Below, piece after piece: positions 10,606-22,080 of a stretch of 64,000 bases of DNA (position 1 is the first letter of the stretch; each line of letters begins with the position of its first letter). The position numbers and the translations under genes are program-made. The stretch covers positions 10,893,776 to 10,957,775 of the forward strand of contig NC_135568.1 in assembly GCF_964340395.1 (NCBI RefSeq). Reading direction: 5' to 3'. This stretch comes from Glandiceps talaboti (taxonomy: Eukaryota > Hemichordata > Enteropneusta > Spengelidae). The notes beneath the pieces were generated by a model, which made no database searches, was not told the DNA's origin, and worked only from the letters and a program-made list of their open reading frames with translations.

Positions 10606-11985
10606 ATCTGTATCAACAAAATTTGTACTGAATACAGTAGGCCAACTGGATGAGTTATTTACAAGTAGTACTGTCCAAATGCTCCCCTCTCACTGTCTGT
10701 CAAATAAAAGTGCACCTATATGAACGCATCCCAGATTGCCATTCTGCAATTTTCATGCGCAAAATAAATGTTACAGTATTAGCCATATATGTGTATATTT
10801 GCTGAGTCAGCATCCTTCAAATTTATAATTTGTCAATAACTAAACGACTGTTTACACATGGACATCAAGCCAGTGTACACAGTACTATCAACAACTAGTA
10901 AAGAAGTAATCCTGTCAATCAGACTGATTAATATTAAACTTTAAAGTTTGATGAATTTTCCGAAGAAGAAAAATAAGCAAAACATTTAACCACTGGGAAA
11001 TTATTTGATGAATTACTCTAGACTTTTAATATAAACATTAACTTTTAATCATTAATGTACTAATTAGTCCTGATATAGATGACAGAGACAAATTGCTGAG
11101 TGTCATTTTTTCTTTGGGAGGTCCATTAAAGGAAATAGTTTCATGTATATGCAATCCCTTAGACTGTTACAGCTTTATAGCTCTTAGTCCTGTGAACTCT
11201 GACAAGAACATGGCAAATAAATTATAGTTCTACTCAGTAAATTACTGACTTCAGAGATAAATCACTTCCACTGAAATTCCCATGTGGAGTTTATGAAATA
11301 TACTATATTTAGAACAAAAATAAACTGAGATATTGCATTACACATATTACATGCATTATTTCTTTTACATGATTCATGTAAACAGAAGACAGCTGTTGAA
11401 AGCATGCCCTCTTGTGATGGTTTTGAAAGTTTACTTTGTTTTCACACTATCCTGCATTATGCGTTGTAGTAACAGATTCATCAGACTCTTCCGAAAATGC
11501 AATAAAACTACAAATAATGTCTTTGTATGAAATTGAAACAAAGAGACATAAAATGACAGAAAGTAAACTGTTCTTATATCTATCTTTTCTCTACAAGAAA
11601 TACTGATATACTGTACAATACAGAAATCAAGCCCCCGTCATTTGCTTTAGATTTTTTTGTCATTCTCAAATTTTCGTTATCTAGTACTATATGTTTATAT
11701 TTTATACAAAGAAAGAATTAAAATTGTTTATGATGCAAATATGTGGTGGTAAACTACACAATATATTCATTCAATGTTGAAAACCTAAAGAACACAGCAT
11801 GGGACCTTGTTACCCCTGAGTTTAGACAAGTCCTGATAAGACCACTAAGTTGAAGGTTAATGTATTTTCTAACTCAAGAAAGACAATTATGAAAGTAGGT
11901 TCCTATAAAATGAGCGTAAAGTTGGTCCATGCAAAACCCTATGCAAAACAGGCAATGTTCTTTTCAGTGAATTAAGAATTTCTAG
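10606..11985. other. AT-rich non-coding stretch
   Basis: No protein-like frame or repeat array seen. Confidence 0.5.
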
Positions 11986-12420
11986 TATTCCACTAGTGTT
12001 TTTGCTAAGGTTGGAGAACTCAAGTAGCAGGAAGGGGGAATTAAAGCACGTAAAAGTGGCATAGCTTGCCATACAATGTACCATGATTCTGTTTGGGAAC
12101 CCCAGTACAGTAAAATGACTTGGAAACTCTGGTAGATTTTACTCCCATAACAAAAATACTGGTAGGGAACCCCGGTGAAATGACTGGGGAACTCAGCTAG
12201 ATTTTACCTACTAGAACCCTGGTGAAATGACTGGGGAACTCAGGTAGATATTACCTACTAGAACCCTGGTGAAATGACTGGGGAACTCAGGTAGATACAA
12301 CTTGTATTACCTACTTACCATGCACCCTTAATAACAAAAACACTGGAAGGGAACCCTGGTGAAATGACTGAGGAACTCGGGTAGATTTTACCTACCTACC
12401 ATTTTACCAAAAACACTGTC
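11986..12420. repeat. 'GGTGAAATGACTGGGGAACTC' repeat, partly tandem (46-47 bp)
   Basis: The core recurs at about 12177, 12223 and 12270 (46-47-bp steps), with further diverged units up to 12400. The left part (from about 12005) matches 6640-6880, so this is a second, internally amplified copy of that dispersed repeat. Confidence 0.8.
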
Positions 12421-13156
12421 CACATACAACTACCGGTACATATACATGTAAATATATTCCTATATGTACTCCAGCCTGACATGTACAGTTTTATTTGTCA
12501 GTATGTTGTTGAACCAGATAGCCAAGTCTCTAGACAACTATTCTGGTGATGAATGCCTCAGTAAATTGGCTAATAGTTGTTACTAACTAATGGAATTTAT
12601 GTAAGGGATTAATTGGTTCTAGTATTATGATATCTCAATTAGCAGTACTACTGTGGTTAATTATCTGCCCTTCTGTGGCTCATGTTCCATGCTGGTAATG
12701 AGTGCAACAAATTCTACCCTCTTCTCTGTTTACTTTACAAATATTTCTCTTTAGTTCTGTCTGCCAAATTTCTATTCTCATCTCTGACAGGAAAAGAAAT
12801 TGAGAGTATTTTAGTGTGATAGCATCAAGTGATGGCCATTACATGTAAAGTTCACATACCTCTCCATAAAGTTATAAACATTACTTTCTAGACATTTGAT
12901 GATAAGTTCGTTGACCTGATTCTATTTAAGTAAGCTGTCAATTCTAACCTCTACTCACTGCTGACACCCTCACTGTCCTGTAGGTCACTACCCTTCTGAC
13001 TGTATGTGTATAATAATAACAGAACCCCATGATGCTAAAGTGCTAGTGTGGGTACTCTGAGTATTTGCACTCATTTTCTGCCCACTACACTCTTGAAAGC
13101 AAGACCACAGAGAACATTGCAAACATTCATGCAAATACCCCAAGTACTGATACACC
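12421..13156. other. non-coding stretch
   Basis: Nothing recognised. Confidence 0.5.
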
Positions 13157-13262
13157 CATTCTCGCAAACCAGAGTTTATTATTTCTACCACTACATTTCA
13201 AAAAAAATGTGGGAGGCTCGTTAAGAACGTTGCCGTAAAACAGCCCGTGGTTTGCGACGATG
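13157..13262. mobile_element. hAT-like MITE, CATTCTCGCAAACC ends (copy 1)
   Basis: The left tip CATTCTCGCAAACCA pairs with the right tip TGGTTTGCGACGATG. The interior shares TTATTTCT and GTTAAGAACG blocks with 47547-47623, which has a perfect 8-bp duplication. The flanks here (TGATACAC and CAATACAC) agree at 6 of 8 positions. Confidence 0.75.
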
Positions 13263-13399
13263 CAATACACATCATACTGGCAGTATTGGAAATACCCCAA
13301 GTACACCACACTGGCACTATTGGTCAAATTTCTTTCATAGTTTAATATTACATGAATTTATGATGACTTCCGAGGTCGACATCTGCTAACTCCTTTTCT

Positions 13400-14170
13400 A
13401 AATGACTAGCATCACCCATTGTTGCCATGGTGATTCAATAAACATCCAGATTTTCCTTTCTTCATCCTCAAGACTTGCATAGCGAATAGTTGCCATGATG
13501 ACAAAATTTTCTTCTTAGTTATTTTAATTTTCTTATTTGAGAGTTCCGTTGTTATCATGGCAATACCGTAAGTCTTCAACCTTCTGTGCCTTCATCATAT
13601 TCTTACTTGCAAAGTTTTATCATTGCCATGGCAATATTGTAAATCTCCATCTTCTGTGTCTTCATTATCTTAAAACCCTACAAGTTCCAGTGTTGTCATG
13701 GCAATACCATAGATGTTCTTTCTTGTCCTCGTCTTCTTTACTTAAAACCTCTATTGTCACGTTATTACTGCCATCTTCTCAGCCTTCAATTTCTGTCAGG
13801 CCAACATCCCATGTTCAATCATTGTCAAGGGAATATTAGAGATCTCAACCTTCTGTGCCATCACTTTCTTCAAGATCGGCATGTTTCATTGTCATGGTAG
13901 CAAAAACTCCACCTGTGTCATCATTTTCAAGATCTGCATGTTCCATTGTTGCCATGACAACACCATGAATCTCCCATTTCTGAGCCTTCAATCATTACCT
14001 TGGCAATTCCATAGACCTTCTGTCATGCCTTCATTTTCTCCAGGACTGGCATGGTCCAATGTTGCCATGACAACTCCATAAATCTTCCAGCTTCCTTGAC
14101 TTCTGTTGTTGCCTTGGCAATTCCATAAATCTCCATCTTCAAGACTGGCATGTTCCAATGTTGACACTGT
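13400..14170. promoter_or_regulatory. array of X-box (RFX-site)-like palindromes in a degenerate tandem repeat
   Basis: About 11 matches to GTTGCCATGGCAAC-type palindromes, spaced roughly 45-130 bp. Starts: 13421, 13489, 13551, 13622, 13692, 13821 (weak), 13888, 13948 (GTTGCCATGACAAC), 13994, 14061 (GTTGCCATGACAAC), 14108. Intervening sequence repeats words such as TTCTGTGCCTTCAT, CAAGACTGGCATG and CCATAAATCT, so this is a diverged tandem array. RFX family factors bind GTNRCC(N0-3)RGYAAC (known). That any RFX protein acts here is inference. The array ends about 130-330 bp before a CpG-richer block with a splice donor. Confidence 0.6.
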
Positions 14171-14289
14171 ACACTTAAGATGTAACATCATACCCTAAGA
14201 CAATGATCTCCAGTCACAGCTGTTCCTCACACACTATTCTAAAAAAAATAGAAAGTTGACCCGTAAGCAGAATTCCATACTGTCCAAGT

Positions 14290-14495
14290 ATTTGCCCGTC
14301 ATACCACTCCATCTCCAGCTGATCCAGCTAGTCCATATATTCAGTTAGCTGGCTATCGCTATGGTTTTTCGCTTTCTGTCTGTTCGTATGAATTAACTCA
14401 ACGCTGCCTAAAACGCTCCTGCTGCTTCGTTGTTCGTTTATTGTTTAAGTTGTTGTCAGTGATCATTTCTTGTTGACTCTGCAAGTCGACAAAAA
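14290..14495 (+). other. possible untranslated first exon with donor GTAAGT
   Basis: CpG is locally enriched (about seven CpG in 14345-14440) against an AT-rich, CpG-poor background. The block ends AAAAA followed by GTAAGT at 14496-14501, a consensus 5' splice site. No convincing reading frame crosses it, so if it is an exon it is probably 5' UTR. It could feed the + strand gene whose acceptor is at 55169, but nothing here proves that link. A chance donor match is the main alternative. Confidence 0.3.
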
Positions 14496-14752
14496 GTAAG
14501 TTTTGTTCATCTTCTTTTTTTGTAACTGAGTTCATCAATCTTTGAGTTGTTTTTATAAGAGTTTCATACGTCATCCATTATAGACGTCCATGTACTGCTG
14601 GCTGTTAAAGGCCTTAATTGCAGACATAGACTGTTTTAAAAACCATGTACATGTGTACTCAGATATTGAATGAATGAAGCAATGAATCAATCAAATGAAT
14701 GGACTTTTTGCTGGTTCTAAGTTATACCATGATGCTTTGATTTCCTACCAGT

Positions 14753-14754
<2 letters not shown>

Positions 14755-14803
<49 letters not shown>

Positions 14804-14825
14804 GTGTTGTGTTTGTGTGTGTGTA

Positions 14826-14914
<89 letters not shown>

Positions 14915-14940
14915 ATGTGTATGTGTGTGCATGTGTGTTT
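14755..14940. repeat. (GT)n microsatellite
   Basis: About 185 bp of GT with a few TTGT and TATG interruptions. Long alternating purine-pyrimidine, so potentially Z-DNA-forming. Confidence 0.97.
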
Positions 14941-15606
14941 TCATGCATATAATTGACTTGTGAGCCATCACCTCTGCACCAGAGCTAAATTGTTCAAGAA
15001 ATTTGTTTTAAAAATTAAGTTGTTGAATTGTGGGTTTGTTAGTTACCAAGACATGGCTTTTACTGATGTAAGATATTCAGATAAAATCCTTACTTCTGTT
15101 TTTCAGCTGTACACAGAAAGCTATAAACAAAAAAGAACAGAAAATTGAGGACAAATTGAATGAATTGACAAATTACTGATTCAATTAAATTGTTGTCACA
15201 TGATTGCTAACAAGAAATACTCACTCTATACCTGTATTCTTAAAATGACACAAGCAAGTAATTCCTGTTCTAAAAACCATGAGTCTGTCACCATGGTTAC
15301 TATGCTTGTAATACAACTTGAGTTTTAACCTCTATCAACGTTCTTGGAGTATCCCATGTTTTACATTTATTCTGGTTTAGCAACATTGAGGATGGTGTAC
15401 ACCTCATAAATATTAAATACTTTATTGTACACATGGTCATTGCATATTTTGTTTGGTCCTGCTTGTAGACAGAGTAACTACAAAGTAATTCTCACTGCTG
15501 TCTCACAGTGTAAAGGGAGAATAGTCAGAATCAAGTCTTAGAATTATGTATTCCATCCAGTTTTAAATGTGTGTGTTGTTGGGGATGTAAGGAGATGTCG
15601 ACATCT
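14941..15606. other. non-coding stretch
   Basis: No gene. One extra X-box-like word (GTCACCATGGTTAC) sits near 15288. Confidence 0.5.
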
Positions 15607-16180
15607 ACGTGAGTTCCCCAGGTATTTTACAAGGGTTCCCCACCTTCATTATGGAAATCTATGCAAGTTTAGGCAGATTCTCTAATACCAAGGTTCCCCT
15701 CCAAAATTATGGTACAAGGGATGGAAATGTGTGTAAGATTTATCAGATTTCCACCTCTGTTACCAGGGTCCCCACCAAAATTGGAATGTGTGTAAGATTT
15801 ATCAGATTTCCACCTCTGTTACCAGGGTCCCCACCAAAATTGGAATGTGTGTAAGATTTATCAGATTTCCACCTCTGTTACCAGGGTCCCCACCAAAATT
15901 GGAATGTGTGTAAGATTTATCAGATTTCCACCTCTGTTACCAGGGTCCCCACCAAAATTGGAATGTGTGTAAGATTTATCAGATTTCCACCTCTGTTACC
16001 AGGGTCCCCACCAAAATTATGGCACAAGGTACGGAAATCTATGCAAGTTTATCAGATTTTTCCCTTCTGTTACCAGGGTTCCCAACTGAACTTATTGTAT
16101 AATTAGGTATGAAAAGCTATGTAAAGTTTACCCAATTTCTCTCCTCTATGACAAGGTTCAATCCTTATAGCAAAATTACA
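15607..16180. repeat. 59-bp tandem repeat (5 copies) inside a dispersed repeat
   Basis: GTAAGATT recurs at 15733, 15792, 15851, 15910 and 15969, exactly 59 bp apart, and the five units are essentially identical. The surrounding ~570 bp is a reverse-oriented, diverged copy of the repeat at 11986-12420 (words such as CAGGGTTCCC, CAAAATTATGG). The identity of the units implies very recent amplification. Confidence 0.92.
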
Positions 16181-16698
16181 ACCATCTGTATTATTATTAT
16201 GCAGGACTGATGTGATGTGGGCTATGATAAAAATAAACACCTTTCCAGCAGAATACTGAGCTTCATCTTTCAGCCTGACTTTAAATGTCATGACTACATG
16301 ACTGACATCCATCATCAAATATAAAATAGACATACTATGTAAAGATTGAGTCATGGATTTGTGTTTACAAAATGCTTGAAATATTTGATATGATAATTTT
16401 GTAATAGACGGAGACAGGAGAGACATGTCGTAGTTCACCTATGACTCATAAATTCAGTCTCACATCAGTTATTAGAATGTAACATTTCAACCCTTCTAAT
16501 TTTAAAGTTATTCGTATAATTTATCAATGTTACAGAGTTAAATTTAGCAGTAGTGTTGAGTCCAGTGGTCACTAAATTTTCATTTTAAATCACTAAATTC
16601 AATTTGCAGTGGTCTGTGCGGACCACTTACTATTTTCAAAATGTGACAGAATTAAGCTGAAGTATTCAACAGTTGATGCATGATCACAAAGTGTTTAT
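16181..16698. other. non-coding stretch
   Basis: Nothing recognised. Confidence 0.5.
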
Positions 16699-17130
16699 CA
16701 AAGGGGCACAAGCTGAGTTTATACATTTTGGGGTGAGGTTTATCCTGCGTATTTAAAAGACACTCGTACTATTCTACTTACTGTGCATACGGAATATCAC
16801 TTGCAATTAACTGAACTCGAAACTGGTATTAAGATATAACATATATGAATAATCCGATGATGTCATTTTTTATATGTCAAAAAATGTTGAAGAATCTATA
16901 TTGCAGACAAAGTTAGCTGCAGAAAACTGTAGTTCACAAAAGTTCAAAGGTTAATTTCTAAAAGATAGAATTATACACATGAATCTAAAATTTCTAGTGA
17001 CTAAATTATTGACCATCAGTATATATATATTGTTGTGACTGCAAGATGTGTTATGTCGCTCCTGAGCGGTAAAGGCATTGGCTAATGCATGAGAAGGCCC
17101 CATCATAGCATACCTTATGGACTACGTTAT
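16699..17130 (+). mobile_element. 'AAAGGGGCACAAGCTGAG' element (copy 1, right end unclear)
   Basis: The first ~250 bp are collinear with 24603-24840 (AAAGGGGCACAAGCTGAGTT, then GATACTC-like, CTTGCAATTAACTGAACTC, AATCCGATGATGT). After about 17060 it carries a GGCCCCATCATAGCATACCTTA block, also found at 20190-20220 and 25000-25025. Probably a nested or composite copy. Confidence 0.6.
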
Positions 17131-18592
17131 TGCTGTGAACCATTAAAATCTAAAACTGGTGGATCACATGTACCACTTACTAAAAAATTAGGTTTCAGAC
17201 TCTGCAAGAACTATCACATGATATGCAGTGTTTACACTAAATTACAGCCCCCACTGGCCAAAACCCAGAGTTACTATTGGAATGTGGTTCTAGAGTGGTT
17301 TTGATGTGTACTTGTGACTGTTTTGTGTGAGATACAGGGTTCGTGAACTTATGTAAAGTCATGGAATTAAAATCACTCCTGGAAAGTTGTTGAAAAATTT
17401 GATCAACAACTGGAAACTGTATAACAGTAAGGCTGTGGGCATGATTAGAGCTATTACATTAATTGGATTATATGCATACTGCTTGTGTCACCATGTCATC
17501 ATGATATTCAACTTATTGTCTATGTTATCCTGCCCATATGGCTATATCTATGTTCCATGTGTCTTCAGGTTATTGTCTATGTTATGCTGCCCACATGGCT
17601 ATATCTATGTTCAATGTGCATTCCATCAGACATCAATGCAGACATTCTATAAGCGATGATAGCTTTGGTTTCATTGATAAATAAATGAAGACTTGGGGAG
17701 AATATAATCATCAAAGGTTAAACGGTCTCCCTCTGTCCTTCGGTTTGATTAGCACACAATTTGTTTGCAAGGTGATTTTTAGACGTACCTCAGCAGATCA
17801 ACGTGAATTTTATTTTCTAATTCTGTAATTTCTCTGATAACTTTGGTGTTGTATTCTTAACTTATGTTATTTTTCTAGTAGAAATCTTTCTTAAAGCGGT
17901 TGATTTACTAGGTACCATGTTGAATCAAACTGAATTTCTTCTTTCAATTTCTGTGATAAGTTTGGTGTTATATTTGCTTTCGTTGTTTATGTTTTGGTAT
18001 TGTTAGTTTGTAAGGGTTTAAGATTGAGGTACCACAGTGAGGCAAAATGAAATTTTGTGTTGTAATCATAATTTTCCTGATAACTTTCATTCCCTGGTCT
18101 GCCTCTTATAGTGGTGATTTTGTTAACAGCTGGCTGTTAAAATATGATTAACTACCCAACTTTACCAAACTTGAGTTATAATTCCGTATTGCTACCAGTG
18201 CCACAGCATTTTACCAGGTCTTTCCTACTTCATGTACAAACATATGCAAAAATACAGGTTTACCAGATTTCCTTCTCGGTTAATAGTGAAATGTAAATAA
18301 AAATGCTGAACTACTGGAATTAATTTTAACAGAACCCCTACCCCATCACCCACTCCCTCTCAGATATTCTGAAAGCTTAAATGATACAGACATAATAGCA
18401 GCATTGAACATTTCAATGCCTTTCTCCAACTTATTTTTGATTGTCTCAAAAACTAGCAAACAGACAAGTGTAAGCGTGACTAAAATGTACCCCCTCTATT
18501 GGCAAGGTTCTTAAACCTTCTACCAAAAATACTTTTACATTTTTGTCTACAATCTGTTTTTGTGTCAGTTTTACTAAGGTGTAGGGTTTTAC
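17131..18592. other. non-coding, with short local duplications
   Basis: A 57-bp unit is duplicated at 17513-17630 (TTATTGTCTATGTTAT at 17513 and 17570). Three loose copies of a TCTGATAACTTTGGTGTT-containing unit lie at 17790-18090. No gene seen. Confidence 0.55.
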
Positions 18593-18764
18593 CTAAAGGC
18601 CCATGATTCAGTCCCAGGTTTTCACATTAGTTGTTATGTTATCAATGGAGCTATAAGGATTAGATAGATTATTCTTTTGTTGTAAGCAACATTTTCTAAA
18701 GTTCTGCCAGACAATTGGTTTTCATACCCACAATTTGATACTAATCTGACAAGAGCCCTTAAAG
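18593..18764. mobile_element. TTTAAAGGCCCATG-family MITE (copy 1)
   Basis: Starts AAAGGCCCATGATTCAGTCCC and ends near CTGACAAGAGCCCTTAAAG. The body matches copies at 21905-22080, 25485-25965, 36914-37078 and 49726-49900. The most intact copies have inverted TTTAAAGGCCCATG / CATGGGCCTTTAAA tips. Confidence 0.7.
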
Positions 18765-18796
18765 ACCCATGATTCAGTCCCATGAAATTAATTTTT

Positions 18797-19032
18797 ACAA
18801 GTGGGCATCGTTTGCATGCTAACATTATGATGTGATGTTTACAGAATGGAACCCCAGTACACACACACCTAGGTTTTAAACCAGATGGGAACATTTGATT
18901 AGATAAAAGTACTGTGCAGTGTAATTGGTTTTCTTCTCCTGTATTCTCTTTTACCCAATATGGTCTCTCCTGGGGGTTCCATTCTGTAAGTATTATATCA
19001 TGAAGTTAGCATGCAAACAATGCCCACTTGTA
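18797..19032. mobile_element. 236-bp foldback element
   Basis: Arms of about 60 bp (18797-18856 and 18970-19032) are inverted repeats: ACAAGTGGGCATCGTTTGCA pairs with the complement of TGCAAACAATGCCCACTTGT. The ~110-bp loop has no coding capacity. It sits directly beside a TTTAAAGGCCCATG-family copy, so it may be nested in it. Confidence 0.8.
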
Positions 19033-19739
19033 AGTTTTAAAGGCCAAGTTGGTATATGAAGAATGGTAAAAATTATTCATGTGTTTAAACCCTGCTGGGA
19101 GGTCTGACCTTTGAGGTCAGGGGTCAAGGGGTCACCAGTGCTACTGTGAAGCTTGTAATGTGAGTGTGTTCCAAATAAAATACAGTGTTTTACATGACTG
19201 CCCACATATGGAAATAATCACAGCCAAGATTTTGATGCTGTCAACACATGTAACATATATTTTTATAATTGAATTGAGTCTGTTATGAAAGATTTGGTAT
19301 TTATATATTGATACAAAGTACAAAATGTGTGTGTGTGGGGGGGGGGGGGGGGGCCTACTCCCCTAACTGACGATATGAATATGTGCTACCCTTTTGAGTA
19401 CATTTTCTAGGACTGTGGTTTAAAATGGAGTCTGAAAAGTCTAAAATGGTGTCTACTCTATATTACTTTCAATTTTGATTGGTCTAAAATGTGGTCTATC
19501 ATCAGACATGTGCTGTTCAAACTGTCGATAATAGCTAGATTTGTTGGTCAAAATTTGGATTTTCCTAGTCATCGTTTGCCAAAGCATAATTACCATTAAT
19601 TACTCCCAAAGTTGCAATCCACCATTTCCTAAATATGGAACTACTACAAATATATTTTGGTCTAAAATTTGATCTTCTAAAAACTCTGTAATGGTCTAAA
19701 ATGGGGTACTGGTTTTTGGTCAAAATATGGGATCTGGAG
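19033..19739. other. non-coding, with a 17-nt poly-G run
   Basis: (GT)n passes directly into G17 at 19337-19353. A ~45-bp 'GGTCTAAAATGG' word recurs loosely between 19440 and 19720. No gene seen. Confidence 0.55.
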
Positions 19740-19865
19740 CAGTGTGCCCTCTAAGCCAATTTGATGTGCCACTGACACAAACAATGGTGACTCACAACAA
19801 ATGCCAGATTTTCTCATTCTGACTCACAACAACAAAATTTGTCTATCATTAGAGAGGGCACACTG
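19740..19865. mobile_element. hAT-like MITE, CAGTGTGCCCTCT ends
   Basis: The tips CAGTGTGCCCTCTAAG and TTAGAGAGGGCACACTG are inverted repeats. The 8-bp flanks ATCTGGAG (19732-19739) and GTCTGGGG (19866-19873) match at 6 of 8. CAG..CTG tips plus an 8-bp duplication are hallmarks of hAT elements. 126 bp, non-coding. Confidence 0.85.
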
Positions 19866-20165
19866 GTCTGGGGTTGGCAGTATTGGACATACACCCCTAC
19901 CAGAGCTGACCACTGGTACTGCCCCTGGGTACAATATGCAAACATGAACAATGTCAAGACCCTGAACTATGCTGGATGATCTTGACCGAGTTGAATGTGT
20001 ATATCTCATCCTACACAAACATACTTAGCTATGTGCTAAAATGTTGTTACAATTTCATATGGCAGCTGCTCAACTCAAGTAGATACTATGATGTCATGGT
20101 TGAGTCAATCAGAAAAAAGTTTTGTATTCTGCTAAAAAAAAGCTGACCGTGCTCACCAAATGGTG

Positions 20166-20460
20166 CGGGGGGGGGGGGGGGGGGGGGGGTGACCCATCAC
20201 AGCATACTGTACCTTACAGGATAACCATAGGCTGTAGTGAACAATTAAGTCTTAAGTTTTGTTTTGACACAAGCCAGGTCATTTGCTTAATGAATGTGAA
20301 GTGGCAGTTTGGGGACGACACATGAGAATTAAGCATACTGTACCTTACAGGTTAACCATAGGCTGTAGTGAACAAATAAGTCTTAAGTTTTGTTTTGACA
20401 CAAGCCAGGTCATTTGCTTAATGAATGTGAAGTGGCAGTTTGGGGACGACACATGAGAAT
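20166..20460. repeat. 23-nt poly-G and a 131-bp direct duplication
   Basis: G23 runs 20167-20189. It is followed by two near-identical units beginning AGCATACTGTACCTTACAGG at 20201 and 20332; they differ at only a few positions. The first unit opens with the CATCACAGCATAC block seen at 17095 and 25010. Confidence 0.9.
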
Positions 20461-21822
20461 GCACATGAGCTAGAATGAGAACAACATAGATATTCATGTA
20501 TGGTCAGACATGCGAGAACAAAACCTACACTGTATTCATTTAACATGTTATGAGTATGTAATAGTATATACATGTAATATCAATTTTTCATTTTCAATAT
20601 TTTGAGTTTTGAAAGACATTGATAATTTTGTTCTAGTGATGTTCACGTATCATATGGTATTGAGTTCCATCAGAAGGGCAAATGTCAGCAATGTATACTC
20701 GATATGCTAAATTCCATTTATGTCACTTTCAATATCATACACAAGTTATCAAATATCTAACTTGATATGAGTACAGAGGCCACGGAATACTCTCACAATG
20801 TTGTAATAGAGCCCAAAATATGCAAGGCTGGTACAACCTCATACCTTGGGAAACTACATGTACTTTTTGGTTGGAAGGGATTAGCTTATTACTAGTTGAG
20901 ATTATGTTAAACAATACAGTGATGTATTCGGAGTAGAAAATATTATTTAAACTATCATTGAAGAGAGACATACAGACAGGTGATGGAGAGGAGGAAATTT
21001 GGAAAAAGGCAGGGAAAGATGAGAGAGCACAGAAAAAGGGGAAGGGATATTTTATATGGTACACTGCAGTATAAAAAAAATTATAGTAAAAGTTAAGTGG
21101 CAAGTTTCATGAGTAAAAACAAAGTAATATAGAATTTAGACATTGAGGGCAGTGTTTACTAATGGGATTCTTTCCATGCTACTTGCATGACTGTATATAA
21201 CTGGAGGACAGTATGATTTAAAATCTACAATATTTATTCATTTATGAACCACCAGGTTGCATAAATAGATAAACTTAACAACTTGTACGATGCACAAATA
21301 GGACAGAGACAATAGAAAACCCTGCTAAAATGATGTTAAACTAAGTAATCATATAAAATGATCCTAAAAGCACTAAAATTGTCAAACAGGTCAGTATTTT
21401 GAATATTGTGCATAGCGTTCAAAGATGACAATGACAGTGGCAAAAATGAGTGCTAGATAAAAATGTGGTAAGAAGGTGGTTGAAAGAGTTGACTATGGTG
21501 AAGATTATTAAATAGATGGCCAAAATTGAGTGTGTCCAAGTTCACTATATGAAATAGCTGACATTTCTCATGTAGTAGTTTAAATGGAATGCGCAATCAT
21601 CAAAGATAGCTTCAAGGTACATCATATGGTTAATGAAACTTTAATACAGTTCAAGCTTATTCAGTGCTATTAATTGATTTTTCAGAAGTGATGGTTTTCT
21701 ATATGCTTAATAGGAGAATACTTTAGGTATCTGTTAATACACAGTGAAAATGAACCCAAACAAATGTATAAACTTTGCATATATACCCCTTTAAAGATCA
21801 CTGACAGTGTTCCAATTATTCT
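20461..21822. other. AT-rich non-coding stretch
   Basis: A 122-codon minus-strand frame (20735-21103) lacks protein-like composition and has no splice or repeat support. Nothing else seen. Confidence 0.5.
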
Positions 21823-21900
21823 GTAAGGTACACCGTGAAGGGGAACCCGTATACATCGGTCAACCCCCTCTAACGGAGGCCGATGAGGGTGGAGTGACAT
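21823..21900 (-). repeat. GC-rich 'GTAAGGTACACCGTGA' repeat
   Basis: This block is the reverse-complement relative of 24951-25025 (GTGACGTTTCG ... CGTCACGGCGTACCTTAC). It is a short GC-rich dispersed repeat of unknown class. Confidence 0.6.
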
Positions 21901-21904
21901 GGCA

Positions 21905-22080
21905 TTTAAAGTCTATGTTCCAATCCCAGGTTCTCATGTTAGTGCTACCTTACTAATGAGGACATAAGGATTACATAGGATTATTCTTTTATCTGGGAAC
22001 AACACTTTCTGTAGCTCTATCTGCCAGACAGCTATTTTTCACAGCTAAATTTTCATCCTAATCTGACATGGGCCTTTAAA
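21905..22080. mobile_element. TTTAAAGGCCCATG-family MITE (copy 2)
   Basis: Left end TTTAAAGTCTATGTTCCAAT, right end CTGACATGGGCCTTTAAA. The ends form an imperfect terminal inverted repeat. About 176 bp, non-coding. Confidence 0.8.

Noticed and set aside
10313-10723. Frames across the GT/CT tract that look like Cys-rich or transmembrane peptides
   Set aside because: Dinucleotide repeat translation; no codon bias and no splice or start context.
20735-21103. 122-codon minus-strand frame rich in Phe, Tyr and Ser
   Set aside because: AT-driven composition, no recognised domain, no splice boundary coinciding with the frame limits.
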